Positions 55,794 through 64,000 of a stretch of DNA of 64,000 nt are shown one piece after another. Source of the stretch: Candidatus Kapaibacterium sp. (GTDB lineage: Bacteria > Bacteroidota > Ignavibacteria > Kapaibacteriales > UBA4661); NCBI GenBank assembly GCA_025455065.1, contig JALONG010000012.1, positions 62,001 through 126,000 on the forward strand, in the 5' to 3' direction. Numbering within the stretch: the first letter of the stretch is position 1; each line of letters starts with the position of its first letter. The notes below the pieces were generated by a model, which did no database searches, was not told the origin of the DNA, and saw only the letters and a list, made by a program, of their open reading frames with translations. The translations under genes and the position numbers were made by a program.

Positions 55794-57632
55794 ATGAATA
55801 CAGCATCGTCAGCTACTTTTGCACAGTCCGAAAATCTCAATATTCTCTGGGCGCGTTTGATGATTGAGGAGTGTATTCGCTGTGGTGTGCGGATGTTCTG
55901 TGTGTCGCCCGGCTCTCGTTCTACGCCGCTTGCAGTGGCATTGCAAAGGGCTTCGGAGGAACATTCGGGAGTGCAAATCGTTGTTGGAACGGATGAGCGT
56001 GCCGCAGCATTTTACGCCCTTGGCTATGCCCGTGCAACCCGCATTCCTGCTGTGCTTCTCTGCACATCGGGTACTGCCGTAGCGAATTATCTGCCTGCTG
56101 TTGTGGAAGCCGCTCAAGATGCCGTTCCCATGCTGCTTCTGACCGCAGACCGCCCGCCGGAATTACGCGATAACGGCGCAAATCAAACTATCCGACAACC
56201 GCATATTTTCGGTGATTATGTGCGCTGGGAGTTCGATATTCCCTGCCCTTCGGAAGAAATTTCGCCTGCGTTTCTTCTTTCAACCGTTTCCCATGCGGTT
56301 TTTCGTGCTTCCACATCCCCAGAAGGCGCTGTACACCTGAATTGCCAGTTTCGAGAGCCGCTTGCGCCCACGCAAAAAGCATTTTCACCCGATTACCTTG
56401 AACCTGCTCAGAAATGGCTTGAATCCTCACACTCTTGGACAATCCATGCGCCAAGCGTTATCACGCCATTTGATGCCGTAATCCGCAACATCGCACAAAC
56501 CCTTGCTTCCGCACAAAACCCGCTTATATCCGTAGGGCGCTTGAACACTCGCTCCGAGCGCGATGCAGTGCTGCAATGTGCGTATATGTGGCGGATGCCG
56601 ATTGTCGCAGATGTAGCTTCAGGACTGCGTTTGCATGATGTTCCGAACACAATTCCCTATTTCGACCAAACGCTGCTTCTGCCCGAAATGTACGATGGCA
56701 TCAAGCCTGACGCGGTGCTGCACATCGGCGGTACGTTCACATCCAAACGCTTGCTTCAATGGTTTGCCGCCATTCAGCCGACTTCGTACATTGCGATTGA
56801 ACATTCTCCTTTTCGCCATGATGCAAATCATCAAGTAACTATGCGGGTTCAAGGAGATATTGTCGCTACGATGAATCGGCTTTACAAAGCGGCAAGTGGC
56901 ATGAATACTGAATCCGCCTTTGCGGTGAAAGCCTTCCACGCTTCGCAGGAAGTGGAAAGTATCATCGAATCGTATATCGCTGAGGCACTCAACGCGAATA
57001 CTGCCATTTCCGAAATCACCGCAACGATGCTGGTTTCTAAGCATATTCCGTCGGAATCGGGATTGTTTCTTTCCAATTCAATGCCTGTGCGCGATATGGA
57101 TATGCTGGCGCTGACACAGCACGAAAGCGGCTTTATCCACGTCGGGACAAATCGCGGTGCAAGCGGGATTGACGGGATTTTGGCAACGGCGGCAGGCTTT
57201 GCCGAAGGAATCAAAAAGCCTGTAACGCTGATGATAGGCGACCTTGCGCTTATTCACGATACAAACTCTTTGCTGCTTGCCGCAAAGAACAAGACACCGC
57301 TTATTATCATCGCTATCAACAACAACGGCGGCGGTATTTTTTCGTTTCTGCCCGTTGCGTCTGATAACGCAGGGCTTTCCACGCAAGCATTTGAACGCTT
57401 TTGGGGTACGCCGCATGGTGTCTCATTCAAAGCATTAGCGGAGTTTGCCGATATTCGCTACGAAGCACCAACAACAACGCAAGATTTTGAAACGTCTTAC
57501 AAACAAGCATTAGAGCGCTCTTTGGGGGAATCCAGCTCGACGCTTATTGAAATTCGCACTGACCGCACAGCAAACGTCCAAGAACACAAAGCGCTGCAAG
57601 CCTTGATTATATCATGCCTTCAGGCTTTGTAA
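55794..57632 (+). CDS. menD: SEPHCHC synthase MenD
   Basis: 612 aa, thiamine-diphosphate enzyme. It joins isochorismate and 2-oxoglutarate. The catalytic Glu is in VVGTDERAAAFYALGYA. The Mg/ThDP motif is GDLALIHDTNSLL with INNNGGGIF, and SNSMPVRDMD is typical. Length is slightly above the E. coli enzyme (556 aa). It sits between menF and menH with short gaps, and so is co-transcribed. Confidence 0.96.
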   Translation: MNTASSATFAQSENLNILWARLMIEECIRCGVRMFCVSPGSRSTPLAVALQRASEEHSGVQIVVGTDERAAAFYALGYARATRIPAVLLCTSGTAVANYLPAVVEAAQDAVPMLLLTADRPPELRDNGANQTIRQPHIFGDYVRWEFDIPCPSEEISPAFLLSTVSHAVFRASTSPEGAVHLNCQFREPLAPTQKAFSPDYLEPAQKWLESSHSWTIHAPSVITPFDAVIRNIAQTLASAQNPLISVGRLNTRSERDAVLQCAYMWRMPIVADVASGLRLHDVPNTIPYFDQTLLLPEMYDGIKPDAVLHIGGTFTSKRLLQWFAAIQPTSYIAIEHSPFRHDANHQVTMRVQGDIVATMNRLYKAASGMNTESAFAVKAFHASQEVESIIESYIAEALNANTAISEITATMLVSKHIPSESGLFLSNSMPVRDMDMLALTQHESGFIHVGTNRGASGIDGILATAAGFAEGIKKPVTLMIGDLALIHDTNSLLLAAKNKTPLIIIAINNNGGGIFSFLPVASDNAGLSTQAFERFWGTPHGVSFKALAEFADIRYEAPTTTQDFETSYKQALERSLGESSSTLIEIRTDRTANVQEHKALQALIISCLQAL

Positions 57633-57642
57633 TGCGTTTGTT

Positions 57643-58446
57643 ATGACTGTTCTCGCACATAATTTTAGTGTTCAAGTTCATACCTTTGGCAAACCCGAAG
57701 CCGCACCGTTCCTCATGTTGCATGGTTTTTTAGGAAGCGGTGAGGATTGGAGCGCTCTTGCAGAAACGCTTTCGAGTGATTGTTTTTGCATTGCGCCGGA
57801 CATTCCGGGACACGGTGCAACGCAGCCCCAAAGCGCTTTTGCGGAGTACACGATGGAAAATGTTGCAAGGGTGATAATCGCTTGTTTGGATGCGCTCACG
57901 TCGCAGAAAGCCATTCTCTGCGGATATTCCATGGGCGCGAGATTGGCTCTCTACCTTGCCTTGAGCTACCCTGACCGCTTCCAATCGGTGTGTATTCTTT
58001 CCGGCACAGCAGGTTTACGCACCGAAGAAGAGCGTTTGGCACGACGGAAACACGACGAAACACTTGCCGTAAGATTAGACACAGAGCCATTTTCAGAGTT
58101 TTTGACCTTTTGGTACAATCAAGCGCTTTTTGCTTCTTTTCGGTCGCACCCAACCTTTTCGCAGATTGTTTCCAAGCGCTCAAGCGCTTCACCGCACGAA
58201 GCCGCCAAGTCCTTACGCGGCATGGGAACAGGCTCGCAACCGAATCTTTGGGGCGAATTACCCCAAAACACGCTCCCCATCACGTTTGCAGCCGGCGAGT
58301 TCGACGCAAAATTTGTAGCACTTGCGCGAGAATTGCATGATTTTACGCCACATTCGAGGCTTTTGTGTATTCCCGGTGCAGGACACGTTTTGCATCACGA
58401 AGCGCGTGAAACCGTGATTCGTGAGTTAAAAACACTTCATTCGTAA
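57643..58446 (+). CDS. menH: SHCHC synthase MenH, alpha/beta hydrolase
   Basis: 267 aa. It removes pyruvate from SEPHCHC. The alpha/beta hydrolase fold has HGFLGSGEDW (oxyanion), nucleophile Ser in LCGYSMGARLALYLA, Asp in AAGEFDAKF and His in PGAGHVLHHE. The operon position between menD and menB, 10 bp after menD, makes MenH the best call over other hydrolases. Confidence 0.92.
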   Translation: MTVLAHNFSVQVHTFGKPEAAPFLMLHGFLGSGEDWSALAETLSSDCFCIAPDIPGHGATQPQSAFAEYTMENVARVIIACLDALTSQKAILCGYSMGARLALYLALSYPDRFQSVCILSGTAGLRTEEERLARRKHDETLAVRLDTEPFSEFLTFWYNQALFASFRSHPTFSQIVSKRSSASPHEAAKSLRGMGTGSQPNLWGELPQNTLPITFAAGEFDAKFVALARELHDFTPHSRLLCIPGAGHVLHHEARETVIRELKTLHS

Positions 58447-58490
58447 AATGATTTTTTCTACTTCATTCCCCACAACACAAGGAATTATCT

Positions 58491-59339
58491 ATGTCCAAGA
58501 CACCAAGCACTATCAAACGCGCCCTTGATTGGAAGTCGGCGGGCGATTTCACCGATATTATCTACGAAAAAGCCGAAGGTATTGCCAAAATTACGATTAA
58601 CCGCGCCGAAGTGCGGAATGCGTTTCGCCCGATTACCGTGCAAGAGATGATTCGCGCTCTCGACGATGCGCGTGACGATACATCTATCGGCGTGATTATC
58701 CTCACAGGCGCTGGTGATTTGGCGTTTTGCTCCGGCGGAGACCAGAGAATACGCGGCGATGCGGGCTACAAGGACGATGCAAAACACGTTGAGCGCCTCA
58801 ACGTTCTGGATTTTCAAAAAGACATTCGTGCCTGTCCGAAGCCGATTGTTGCTATGGTTGCGGGCTATGCGATTGGCGGCGGACACGTGCTGCACGTGAT
58901 GTGCGACCTTAGTATTGCGGCGGATAATGCCATTTTTGGACAAACCGGTCCAAAAGTCGGCTCATTTGACGGCGGCTATGGTTCGAGTTATTTGGCGCGG
59001 ATTGTCGGGCAGAAAAAAGCGCGGGAAATTTGGTATCTCTGCCGTCAATATAATGCCCAGCAAGCGCTTGAAATGGGGCTTGTGAACACTGTCGTTCCGC
59101 TTGAGGAATTGGAAATCGAAACGGTGAAATGGTGCAAAGAAATGCTCGCCAATTCCCCGATTGCGCTCCGTGCCTTGAAAGCCGCTCTGAACGCCGATTG
59201 CGACGGGCAAGCGGGCTTGCAGGAACTCGCCGGAGTAGCAACAATGCTCTTTTACATGAGCGAAGAAGGTCAGGAAGGGCGCAATGCCTATCAGCAAAAG
59301 CGTAAACCGGATTTCAGCAAATTTCCCAAACGACCGTAA
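58491..59339 (+). CDS. menB: 1,4-Dihydroxy-2-naphthoyl-CoA synthase
   Basis: 282 aa, crotonase superfamily. It closes the ring of o-succinylbenzoyl-CoA. [50 protein letters not shown] and [17 protein letters not shown] are the MenB signature blocks, including the active-site Asp and Tyr region. AAGGAATTATCT leads into the ATG, a fair ribosome site. It is the last of the menFDHB run. menC and menE are near 34 kb on the other strand; menA is not in the window. Confidence 0.97.
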   Translation: MSKTPSTIKRALDWKSAGDFTDIIYEKAEGIAKITINRAEVRNAFRPITVQEMIRALDDARDDTSIGVIILTGAGDLAFCSGGDQRIRGDAGYKDDAKHVERLNVLDFQKDIRACPKPIVAMVAGYAIGGGHVLHVMCDLSIAADNAIFGQTGPKVGSFDGGYGSSYLARIVGQKKAREIWYLCRQYNAQQALEMGLVNTVVPLEELEIETVKWCKEMLANSPIALRALKAALNADCDGQAGLQELAGVATMLFYMSEEGQEGRNAYQQKRKPDFSKFPKRP

Positions 59340-59371
59340 CAGCATACATTTGGATTTTTGAACAAACCATT

Positions 59372-59440
59372 CGCAAAGACAAGAATATCTGTGCCACCAA
59401 AGCCTGATTTTATGCCGTAGTGCAGATATTTTTGTCTTTT
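59372..59440. repeat. Degenerate paired CACAGACA repeat
   Basis: AAAGACAAGAATATCTGTGC on the left and the inverted GCAGATATTTTTGTCTTTT on the right frame the conserved flank AAAGCCTGATTTTATGC. It is 33 bases past menB and resembles the copies near 13830 and 35740. Confidence 0.6.
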
Positions 59441-59561
59441 CTGCATGATAATTCCCAAACTACTCTTCAAAAGCATCGTGCATTTTTGACTTGCACAGGT
59501 CAAATTTTCTTGGTAAATGTGGGAAAATAATTCCGTCCCATTCATCCCTCTCATGGTTATC

Positions 59562-61760
59562 ATGGGTAAACAAAGCAAATGGTATTCGCCATGTATGGCG
59601 CTTGTTTGGCTGCTAACGTGTCAGTTTGCGGCATACAGCCTTTCGGCGCAAAACAAAGCCGTTATTGACAGTTTGAAGCGTGAACTCACCGCAGCACAAG
59701 GGCAGAAGCGGGTTCAAGTGCTGAATAATCTTTGCTGGGAATACCGCACATTTGACCAAAATAGGGCGATTGAGTACGGGCTGCAAGCACTTGGCTTGGC
59801 TGAACAGCTTGGCTGGAAGCAGGGTATGGCAAGTTCGCTGAATAATTTAGGCATTGTCTATCGTCGGCGCGGGAATTATCCGCAAGCGCTGGATTATCAC
59901 TTCAAAGCGCTGAAAATCAGCGAAGAAACCAAAGATTCCGCCGACATTGGGCAAGCACTGAACCGCATCGGCTTAATTTATCAAGGGCAGGGCAATTTTG
60001 CTGCGGCATTAGAGTATTTCCAGCGCTCACGCGCCGTGTATGAAAAAATTGGCGATTTGTCGGGTGTCGGAAAAGCTATGACCAATATCGGTGAAATTTA
60101 TTCCCGTCAAGGGTTGTATGCCCTCGCGTTGGAGTATCTCGTAAAAAGTCAGGCAATGGCAAGTACCGAAGGAACAAAGGACTTGGAAGGTGTTGCCGAA
60201 TCAGGCTTAGAAATTGGTGTGGTCTATGGCAAGCAAGGAAATACCACACTTGCATTGGAATATTTTCAGCAGGCGCTCAAAATCTACGAACAAATTGGTA
60301 ATCGCTCAGGAGTGGCGCAAACACTCAGTGCAGTCGGAGCAACGTATTTACAAATCGGCAATGTCAAACAAGCCGAAGAATTTGCGACACGCTCCTACAA
60401 CTATGCCCGCGACATCGGTGAAATCGAATGGATTAAACAATCCAGCAAAACACTTTCCAGAGTATTTACCGCAAAAAAAGAATTTGAAAAAGCGCTTGAA
60501 TACGAACTCACCTACTCACGCTTGAAAGATTCCACGACGGGGGAAGAAAGTGTGAGGAAAATAGCGGATTTGGAGGCAATGTTGGCTTCGGAAAAACGCC
60601 AAGCACAAATCGAACTTTTGACCAAAGAAAACCAAATTCAGCAGCTTATTCGCAACAGTCTCGCAGTGGGGCTGGTTCTCGTATTTGTCATTGCCTACGT
60701 GCTGTTTCGTGCGAATCACCAACAGAAAAAAGCGAATCGCCTGCTTTCGCAGCAAAACGAAGAAATTTTGCGTCAGCAAAAAATGCTGGAAGAACAGGCA
60801 AGCGAAATTCAACTCGCCAACACCGAACTCCATGAAGCAAACCTCAATCTCAAGCGCCAGCAGGAGGTTTTGGAAGAGCAGACACGCGAAATTGAACTGG
60901 CAAATAATGAACTTCTCGAACTCAATATCAATCTTGAACGCAATCAGAGAATGTTGGAAGAACAAGCCCACCAGATTGAATTGGCAAACAGCGAAATGCA
61001 GATGCGCAATTTGCAACTGAAGGACATCAACGACCAAATGAACGAGTTTTTAGGTATTGCTGCGCATGATTTGAAAAATCCGCTTGCTTCGATTGTCATG
61101 TCTTCAAGCGCTATTCGGCGTTATTACGACCGCATGAGCAAAGAAGAAATTATTGAGAATTTGAGTGGCATCGAAGTTATTGCCGAGCGTATGCGTTTGA
61201 TTATTCATAACTTACTCGAAATCAACAAAATCGAATCAGGTAATTTACACATCGCTTCCGAACCCGTTTCACCGGGAGAAATCGCTGACCAATTAGTCGA
61301 AGATTGGACTCCCAAAGCCTCAGCAAAATCTATTTCGCTGCGTTTTGACAATCAAGCGCCCGATAAATTTTTTATCGGCGACCCCAATGTTTTGTACCAA
61401 ATTCTTGAAAATCTCCTCTCGAATGCCGTCAAATACTCGCCTCACGGCAAAACAGTCTGGGTACGTGTTATTGCTTCCGAAATTTCTGCCTTGGGCGGAA
61501 CACCGCAAAACGGCTCACAAAGCCATATCCGCATGGAAATTCAGGACGAAGGACCGGGTTTGAGTGCTGAGGACAAAGCCAAACTTTTTGAGAAATTTGC
61601 ACGACTTTCCGCACAGCCCACAGGCGGTGAACACTCGACAGGATTAGGGCTTTCGATTGTGAAAAAACTTGTCGAAATGATGCAAGGGCGCGTCTGGTGC
61701 GAAAGCAAACTCGGCAAAGGCTCGACGTTTATCGTAGAAATGCCCGTCGCATCGGTGTAA
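59562..61760 (+). CDS. TPR-domain sensor histidine kinase
   Basis: 732 aa. It carries a signal or anchor (MALVWLLTCQFAAYSLSAQ) and six to seven TPR units (~45-340; pattern ALEY...AL.IYE..GN.SGVAQ). One TM (~375-393, SLAVGLVLVFVIAYVLF) is followed by a long coiled coil with three ~38-residue repeats (QQ.MLEEQA.EI.LAN.EL.E.N), then HisKA (AAHDLKNPLASI) and HATPase_c (NAVKYSPHG, DEGPGLS, STGLGLSIVKKLV). The TPR part is extracytoplasmic. No receiver is nearby. Start: ATG 59562 gives the best signal peptide; ATG 59553 and the frame to 59517 are alternatives, none with a clear ribosome site. Confidence 0.9.
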   Translation: MGKQSKWYSPCMALVWLLTCQFAAYSLSAQNKAVIDSLKRELTAAQGQKRVQVLNNLCWEYRTFDQNRAIEYGLQALGLAEQLGWKQGMASSLNNLGIVYRRRGNYPQALDYHFKALKISEETKDSADIGQALNRIGLIYQGQGNFAAALEYFQRSRAVYEKIGDLSGVGKAMTNIGEIYSRQGLYALALEYLVKSQAMASTEGTKDLEGVAESGLEIGVVYGKQGNTTLALEYFQQALKIYEQIGNRSGVAQTLSAVGATYLQIGNVKQAEEFATRSYNYARDIGEIEWIKQSSKTLSRVFTAKKEFEKALEYELTYSRLKDSTTGEESVRKIADLEAMLASEKRQAQIELLTKENQIQQLIRNSLAVGLVLVFVIAYVLFRANHQQKKANRLLSQQNEEILRQQKMLEEQASEIQLANTELHEANLNLKRQQEVLEEQTREIELANNELLELNINLERNQRMLEEQAHQIELANSEMQMRNLQLKDINDQMNEFLGIAAHDLKNPLASIVMSSSAIRRYYDRMSKEEIIENLSGIEVIAERMRLIIHNLLEINKIESGNLHIASEPVSPGEIADQLVEDWTPKASAKSISLRFDNQAPDKFFIGDPNVLYQILENLLSNAVKYSPHGKTVWVRVIASEISALGGTPQNGSQSHIRMEIQDEGPGLSAEDKAKLFEKFARLSAQPTGGEHSTGLGLSIVKKLVEMMQGRVWCESKLGKGSTFIVEMPVASV

Positions 61761-61800
61761 TCTTTCGGCAGCCCTGCTGCGGTGCTGCTGCTGCTCACTC

Positions 61801-61830
61801 GCTCTTTGCTTCGTCGCTCTTTGCTTCGTC
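61801..61830. repeat. Two tandem 15-base units after the TPR kinase
   Basis: GCTCTTTGCTTCGTC is repeated exactly twice between the kinase stop and the MITE. CTGCTG-type repeats lie just before it. It is of low-complexity type; function unknown. Confidence 0.6.
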
Positions 61831-61846
61831 AATGTTGCTTGAGTAT

Positions 61847-62029
61847 TAGACGTTATACGGATTAGTGGTTTGGGAGAATAGAAACTCATGTAAAGCACAT
61901 TACTACTGATGTTTAGTGGCACAGACATTTTTGTCTGTGCGTAACCCCAAAACACAGTACCAAACCTCGCACAGGCAGAAATGCCTGTGCCACTGAAAGG
62001 TTCTCAACAGGTAATCTGAATAATGTCTA
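61847..62029. mobile_element. MITE copy 2, TA-flanked, GACrTTATAC ends
   Basis: 183 bp with TA at both ends, left end GACGTTATACGGATTAG and right end complement GACATTATTCAGA. The inner pair of 27-base inverted repeats is at 61915-61941 and 61968-61994 (AGTGGCACAGACATTTTTG type). Ends, size and core match the element at 13710. The right end overlaps the first codons of the next reading frame. Confidence 0.72.
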
Positions 62030-63144
62030 TTATCTCATTTGCATTTTCCCTTGATTTCATGCCGCTTATCGCTTCTCCTGATTCTCCTGCATTTGCCGTT
62101 TCCGCGCCGCGTATCGCAGTAATTGGCGCGGGACATTTGGGGACCATTCACGCTCGGCTTTGGTTGCAACACGAAAACGCCGCGCTGACGAGTGTTTACG
62201 ATATTCACCCGGAACGCGCACAAAACCTTGTTGCAAAACTCAAAGAACAATTTCCGCAAACAACGGTTTTTGCAGCACAAAGCCTTGAAGAGGCGCTTGA
62301 AAGCTGCGATGCCGTAACGATTGCGACTCCCACGTCGAGCCATTTTACCGTTGCCGAGGCAGCCTTGAAAGCGCACAAACACTGCTTTATTGAGAAGCCC
62401 ATTGCAGCGAATCTTGCAGAAACAGATGCCCTTCTCAGCCTTGCCACCAAAACATCCGCCATTGTTCACATCGGACACGTCGAGCGCTTTAATCCTGCCT
62501 TTGCCCCTATTTCCCCGCACAATCTTCATAACCTTCGCTATATCGAATCGCATCGTCTCGCACCCTTCAAACCTCGTGCGCTGGATGTTTCCGTGATTTT
62601 AGATTTGATGATTCACGATATTGACATTGCGCTTTGGCTTGTGGCATCTCCCGTAAGCCATATCTCCGCTAATGGCGCATCAATGCTTACTCGCCATACC
62701 GACATGGGGGTTGCGCGGTTGCACTTTGAAAACGGCTGCGCCGCTCAATTCCACGTTTCGCGCCTTTCTCCTCAAACGCGGCGCATAATGGCGCTCTACA
62801 CCGCCAAACAGCATATAACCGTTGATTTTGCCACACCGTCTTTAGAGATTGTTCATTTCTCTGAACACAGTATAAAACCAAGCCCCTTCGCAACAAACAG
62901 CCCCGAATTGCTCCCTGCAACCATGCTGGGCGATATTGCAGCCGCACACATCGGCACAGCGTGGCAGGAAACACCGCCATTACAGCCAACCAACGCTATT
63001 AGCCAAGAACAACAAGCATTTTTGGCAGAAATCCGTACACCGTCTGCACGTGTTCAACGGGCAACACACATTCACGAAGCACGAGAATCCATGCGCATTG
63101 CAGAGGCAATCACCGCACAAATAATGACCGCAACAATTTCATAA
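62023..63144 (+). CDS. Gfo/Idh/MocA family oxidoreductase
   Basis: 373 aa from ATG 62023, or 361 aa from ATG 62059. The NAD(P)-binding motif is RIAVIGAGHLGTIHARLWLQHEN, followed by SCDAVTIATPTSSHFTVAE, FIEKPIAANL (catalytic Lys) and the C-terminal substrate domain with IHDIDIALWL. It oxidises or reduces a sugar or related substrate with NAD(P). The first start codon lies inside the right end of the MITE, so insertion may have created a longer N-terminus (MSIISFAFSLDF). The conserved part only begins ~30 residues in, so translation could instead use the later ATG. Related to UDP-N-acetylglucosamine 3-dehydrogenase-like members by layout; substrate uncertain. Confidence 0.88.
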   Translation: MSIISFAFSLDFMPLIASPDSPAFAVSAPRIAVIGAGHLGTIHARLWLQHENAALTSVYDIHPERAQNLVAKLKEQFPQTTVFAAQSLEEALESCDAVTIATPTSSHFTVAEAALKAHKHCFIEKPIAANLAETDALLSLATKTSAIVHIGHVERFNPAFAPISPHNLHNLRYIESHRLAPFKPRALDVSVILDLMIHDIDIALWLVASPVSHISANGASMLTRHTDMGVARLHFENGCAAQFHVSRLSPQTRRIMALYTAKQHITVDFATPSLEIVHFSEHSIKPSPFATNSPELLPATMLGDIAAAHIGTAWQETPPLQPTNAISQEQQAFLAEIRTPSARVQRATHIHEARESMRIAEAITAQIMTATIS

Positions 63145-63166
63145 AACCTTCCTTTCTGCATACACA

Positions 63167-64000
63167 ATGAACAAAAAGTTCGCTCCGTTCTTCCTACTAG
63201 CGCTGCAAAGTTTTTGCGCATTTTGCACCGTCATTCTTCAATGCAACACAGCCACACTTTTCGCTCAAACTCATGATGCACTGGCGCTTGTAGCCGATTT
63301 GCATAATCAATATCGCATTATTGCGAATCAACCCTATCTCACGCAAGGCAGCTACGAGTGCAAATTGGATATGTACTTGCCCAGAAGCACCACCAAACCT
63401 ACGCCGACGGTGATAATGATTCACGGCGGCGGCTGGGTGAGCGGCACGAAGGAAATTACGCAAATGCACATCGCACCGTACTTGGCAATGGGCTTTGCGG
63501 TGGTGAATGTGGGATACCGTCTTGGGCAGATTGCACCTGCTCCGGCGGCAGTAGAGGACGTGCGAGCGGCACTGCGCTGGATTGGACGCAACAGCAAACA
63601 ATACCTGCTGGACACCGCACAAATCCTTGTTACGGGGCATTCCGCCGGAGGGCATCTTGCGCTGATGGTCGGGATGCTGCCACCGAATAGCGAATTTGAC
63701 CGCATTGGCGGTGTAGATGACACGCCGCCCCGCATTGCGGCTGTGATTAACTGGTTTGGCATTACTGACGTAGCGGACCAAATCGAAGGTGGCGCAAACA
63801 AGCGTGATTATGCGGTGCGCTGGTTCGGGCGCGAGCAGAATCAAGACTTGGCACGGCGCGTATCGCCTCTCAGCTATGTTCGCAAAGGGCTTCCTCCCAT
63901 TCTCACCATTCACGGCGATGCAGACCCCGTTGTACCGTATTCGCATGGTGTTCGTTTGCATGAAGCACTCACGAAAGTACAGTCTCCAAGCCGATTACAC
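63167..64000 (+). CDS. Secreted alpha/beta hydrolase (esterase/lipase-like), 3' truncated
   Basis: The frame runs from ATG 63167 through the end of the window (278 codons seen) without a stop. A hydrophobic N-terminus (FAPFFLLALQSFCAFC...LFAQ) suggests export. The oxyanion loop is MIHGGGWVSG, the nucleophile Ser is in VTGHSAGGHLAL, and the acid is in IHGDADPVVP. The catalytic His should follow just after the window edge. It belongs to the BD-FAE/carboxylesterase group, whose members often remove acetyl or feruloyl groups from plant polysaccharides. It is 22 bp after the Gfo/Idh gene. Confidence 0.9.
   Translation, partial: MNKKFAPFFLLALQSFCAFCTVILQCNTATLFAQTHDALALVADLHNQYRIIANQPYLTQGSYECKLDMYLPRSTTKPTPTVIMIHGGGWVSGTKEITQMHIAPYLAMGFAVVNVGYRLGQIAPAPAAVEDVRAALRWIGRNSKQYLLDTAQILVTGHSAGGHLALMVGMLPPNSEFDRIGGVDDTPPRIAAVINWFGITDVADQIEGGANKRDYAVRWFGREQNQDLARRVSPLSYVRKGLPPILTIHGDADPVVPYSHGVRLHEALTKVQSPSRLH

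Noticed and set aside
63197-63961. 254-aa frame on the minus strand
   Set aside because: Opposite the alpha/beta hydrolase, whose catalytic motifs are intact on the plus strand.
1-64000. CRISPR array, rRNA or tRNA genes
   Set aside because: No regularly spaced repeats with spacers and no cloverleaf or rRNA-like sequence were recognised in the gaps; a covariance-model scan would be decisive.

Overview
The window looks like chromosomal DNA of a heterotrophic member of the Bacteroidota/Chlorobiota (FCB) group. The evidence is type IX secretion C-terminal sorting domains, a short Bacteroidota-type primary sigma factor (287 aa), SusC/SusD outer-membrane glycan uptake genes, a TonB energy transducer, a DUF2807 'GIN' protein, a glycine-rich RRM protein and a classical menaquinone (men) pathway. 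A placement near Kapabacteria/Ignavibacteria is only a guess. No rRNA, tRNA, CRISPR array, phage module or complete transposase gene was seen.

Layout. 1-0.6 kb: 3' end of a secreted protein with a type IX sorting domain. 0.67-8.9 kb (minus): uvrA, a YfiR-like periplasmic protein, a CHASE8-like sensor kinase, then a DEDDh exonuclease/GIY-YIG (UvrC-like) fusion, with an unusual palindromic GAGGAT repeat before the fusion gene. 9.2-13.2 kb: small membrane proteins, a type IX-secreted GH10 xylanase and a receiver/kinase hybrid. 13.2-15.7 kb: fbp in a repeat-rich region with three miniature-transposon-like elements and one weaker inverted repeat. 15.7-25.1 kb: GNAT, ftsY, rpoD, an ECF sigma factor with a membrane TPR protein that carries an internal duplication, DUF2807, RRM protein and tonB. 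25-31.8 kb: phzF-like gene, K+ channel, MCE lipid-transport protein, O-methyltransferase and ABC exporter. 31.8-37.1 kb (minus): AGE-family epimerase, menE, menC and rho.

37.6-51.5 kb (minus) is a polysaccharide-utilisation island: GHL10 lipoprotein, susC, susD, HGSNAT-like membrane acetyltransferase, FAD oxidoreductase, GH92 mannosidase, a small orphan gene and a sodium/solute symporter. Its susC is broken. The middle of the gene is missing and is replaced by an AT-rich segment of about 0.77 kb that holds a complete lipoprotein transcription unit (promoter, gene, terminator) on the opposite strand. This is the most striking feature of the window.

51.7-64 kb (plus): an orphan MNT nucleotidyltransferase, a DUF4434 protein, a Tat-exported S66 LD-carboxypeptidase, menF-menD-menH-menB, a TPR histidine kinase, a Gfo/Idh oxidoreductase whose apparent start codon lies in a MITE end, and a truncated alpha/beta hydrolase. 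The men pathway is therefore split into menFDHB and menCE about 19 kb apart; menA is not in the window.

A family of short paired inverted repeats built on CACAGACA/TGTCTGTG is scattered between genes. Two copies sit inside 183-185 bp elements with matching terminal inverted repeats and flanking TA dinucleotides, the signature of IS630/Tc1-mariner-type MITEs. A different low-complexity repeat (CTTGGTTGCTTGG type) has expanded in frame inside two unrelated genes, uvrA and the FAD oxidoreductase.
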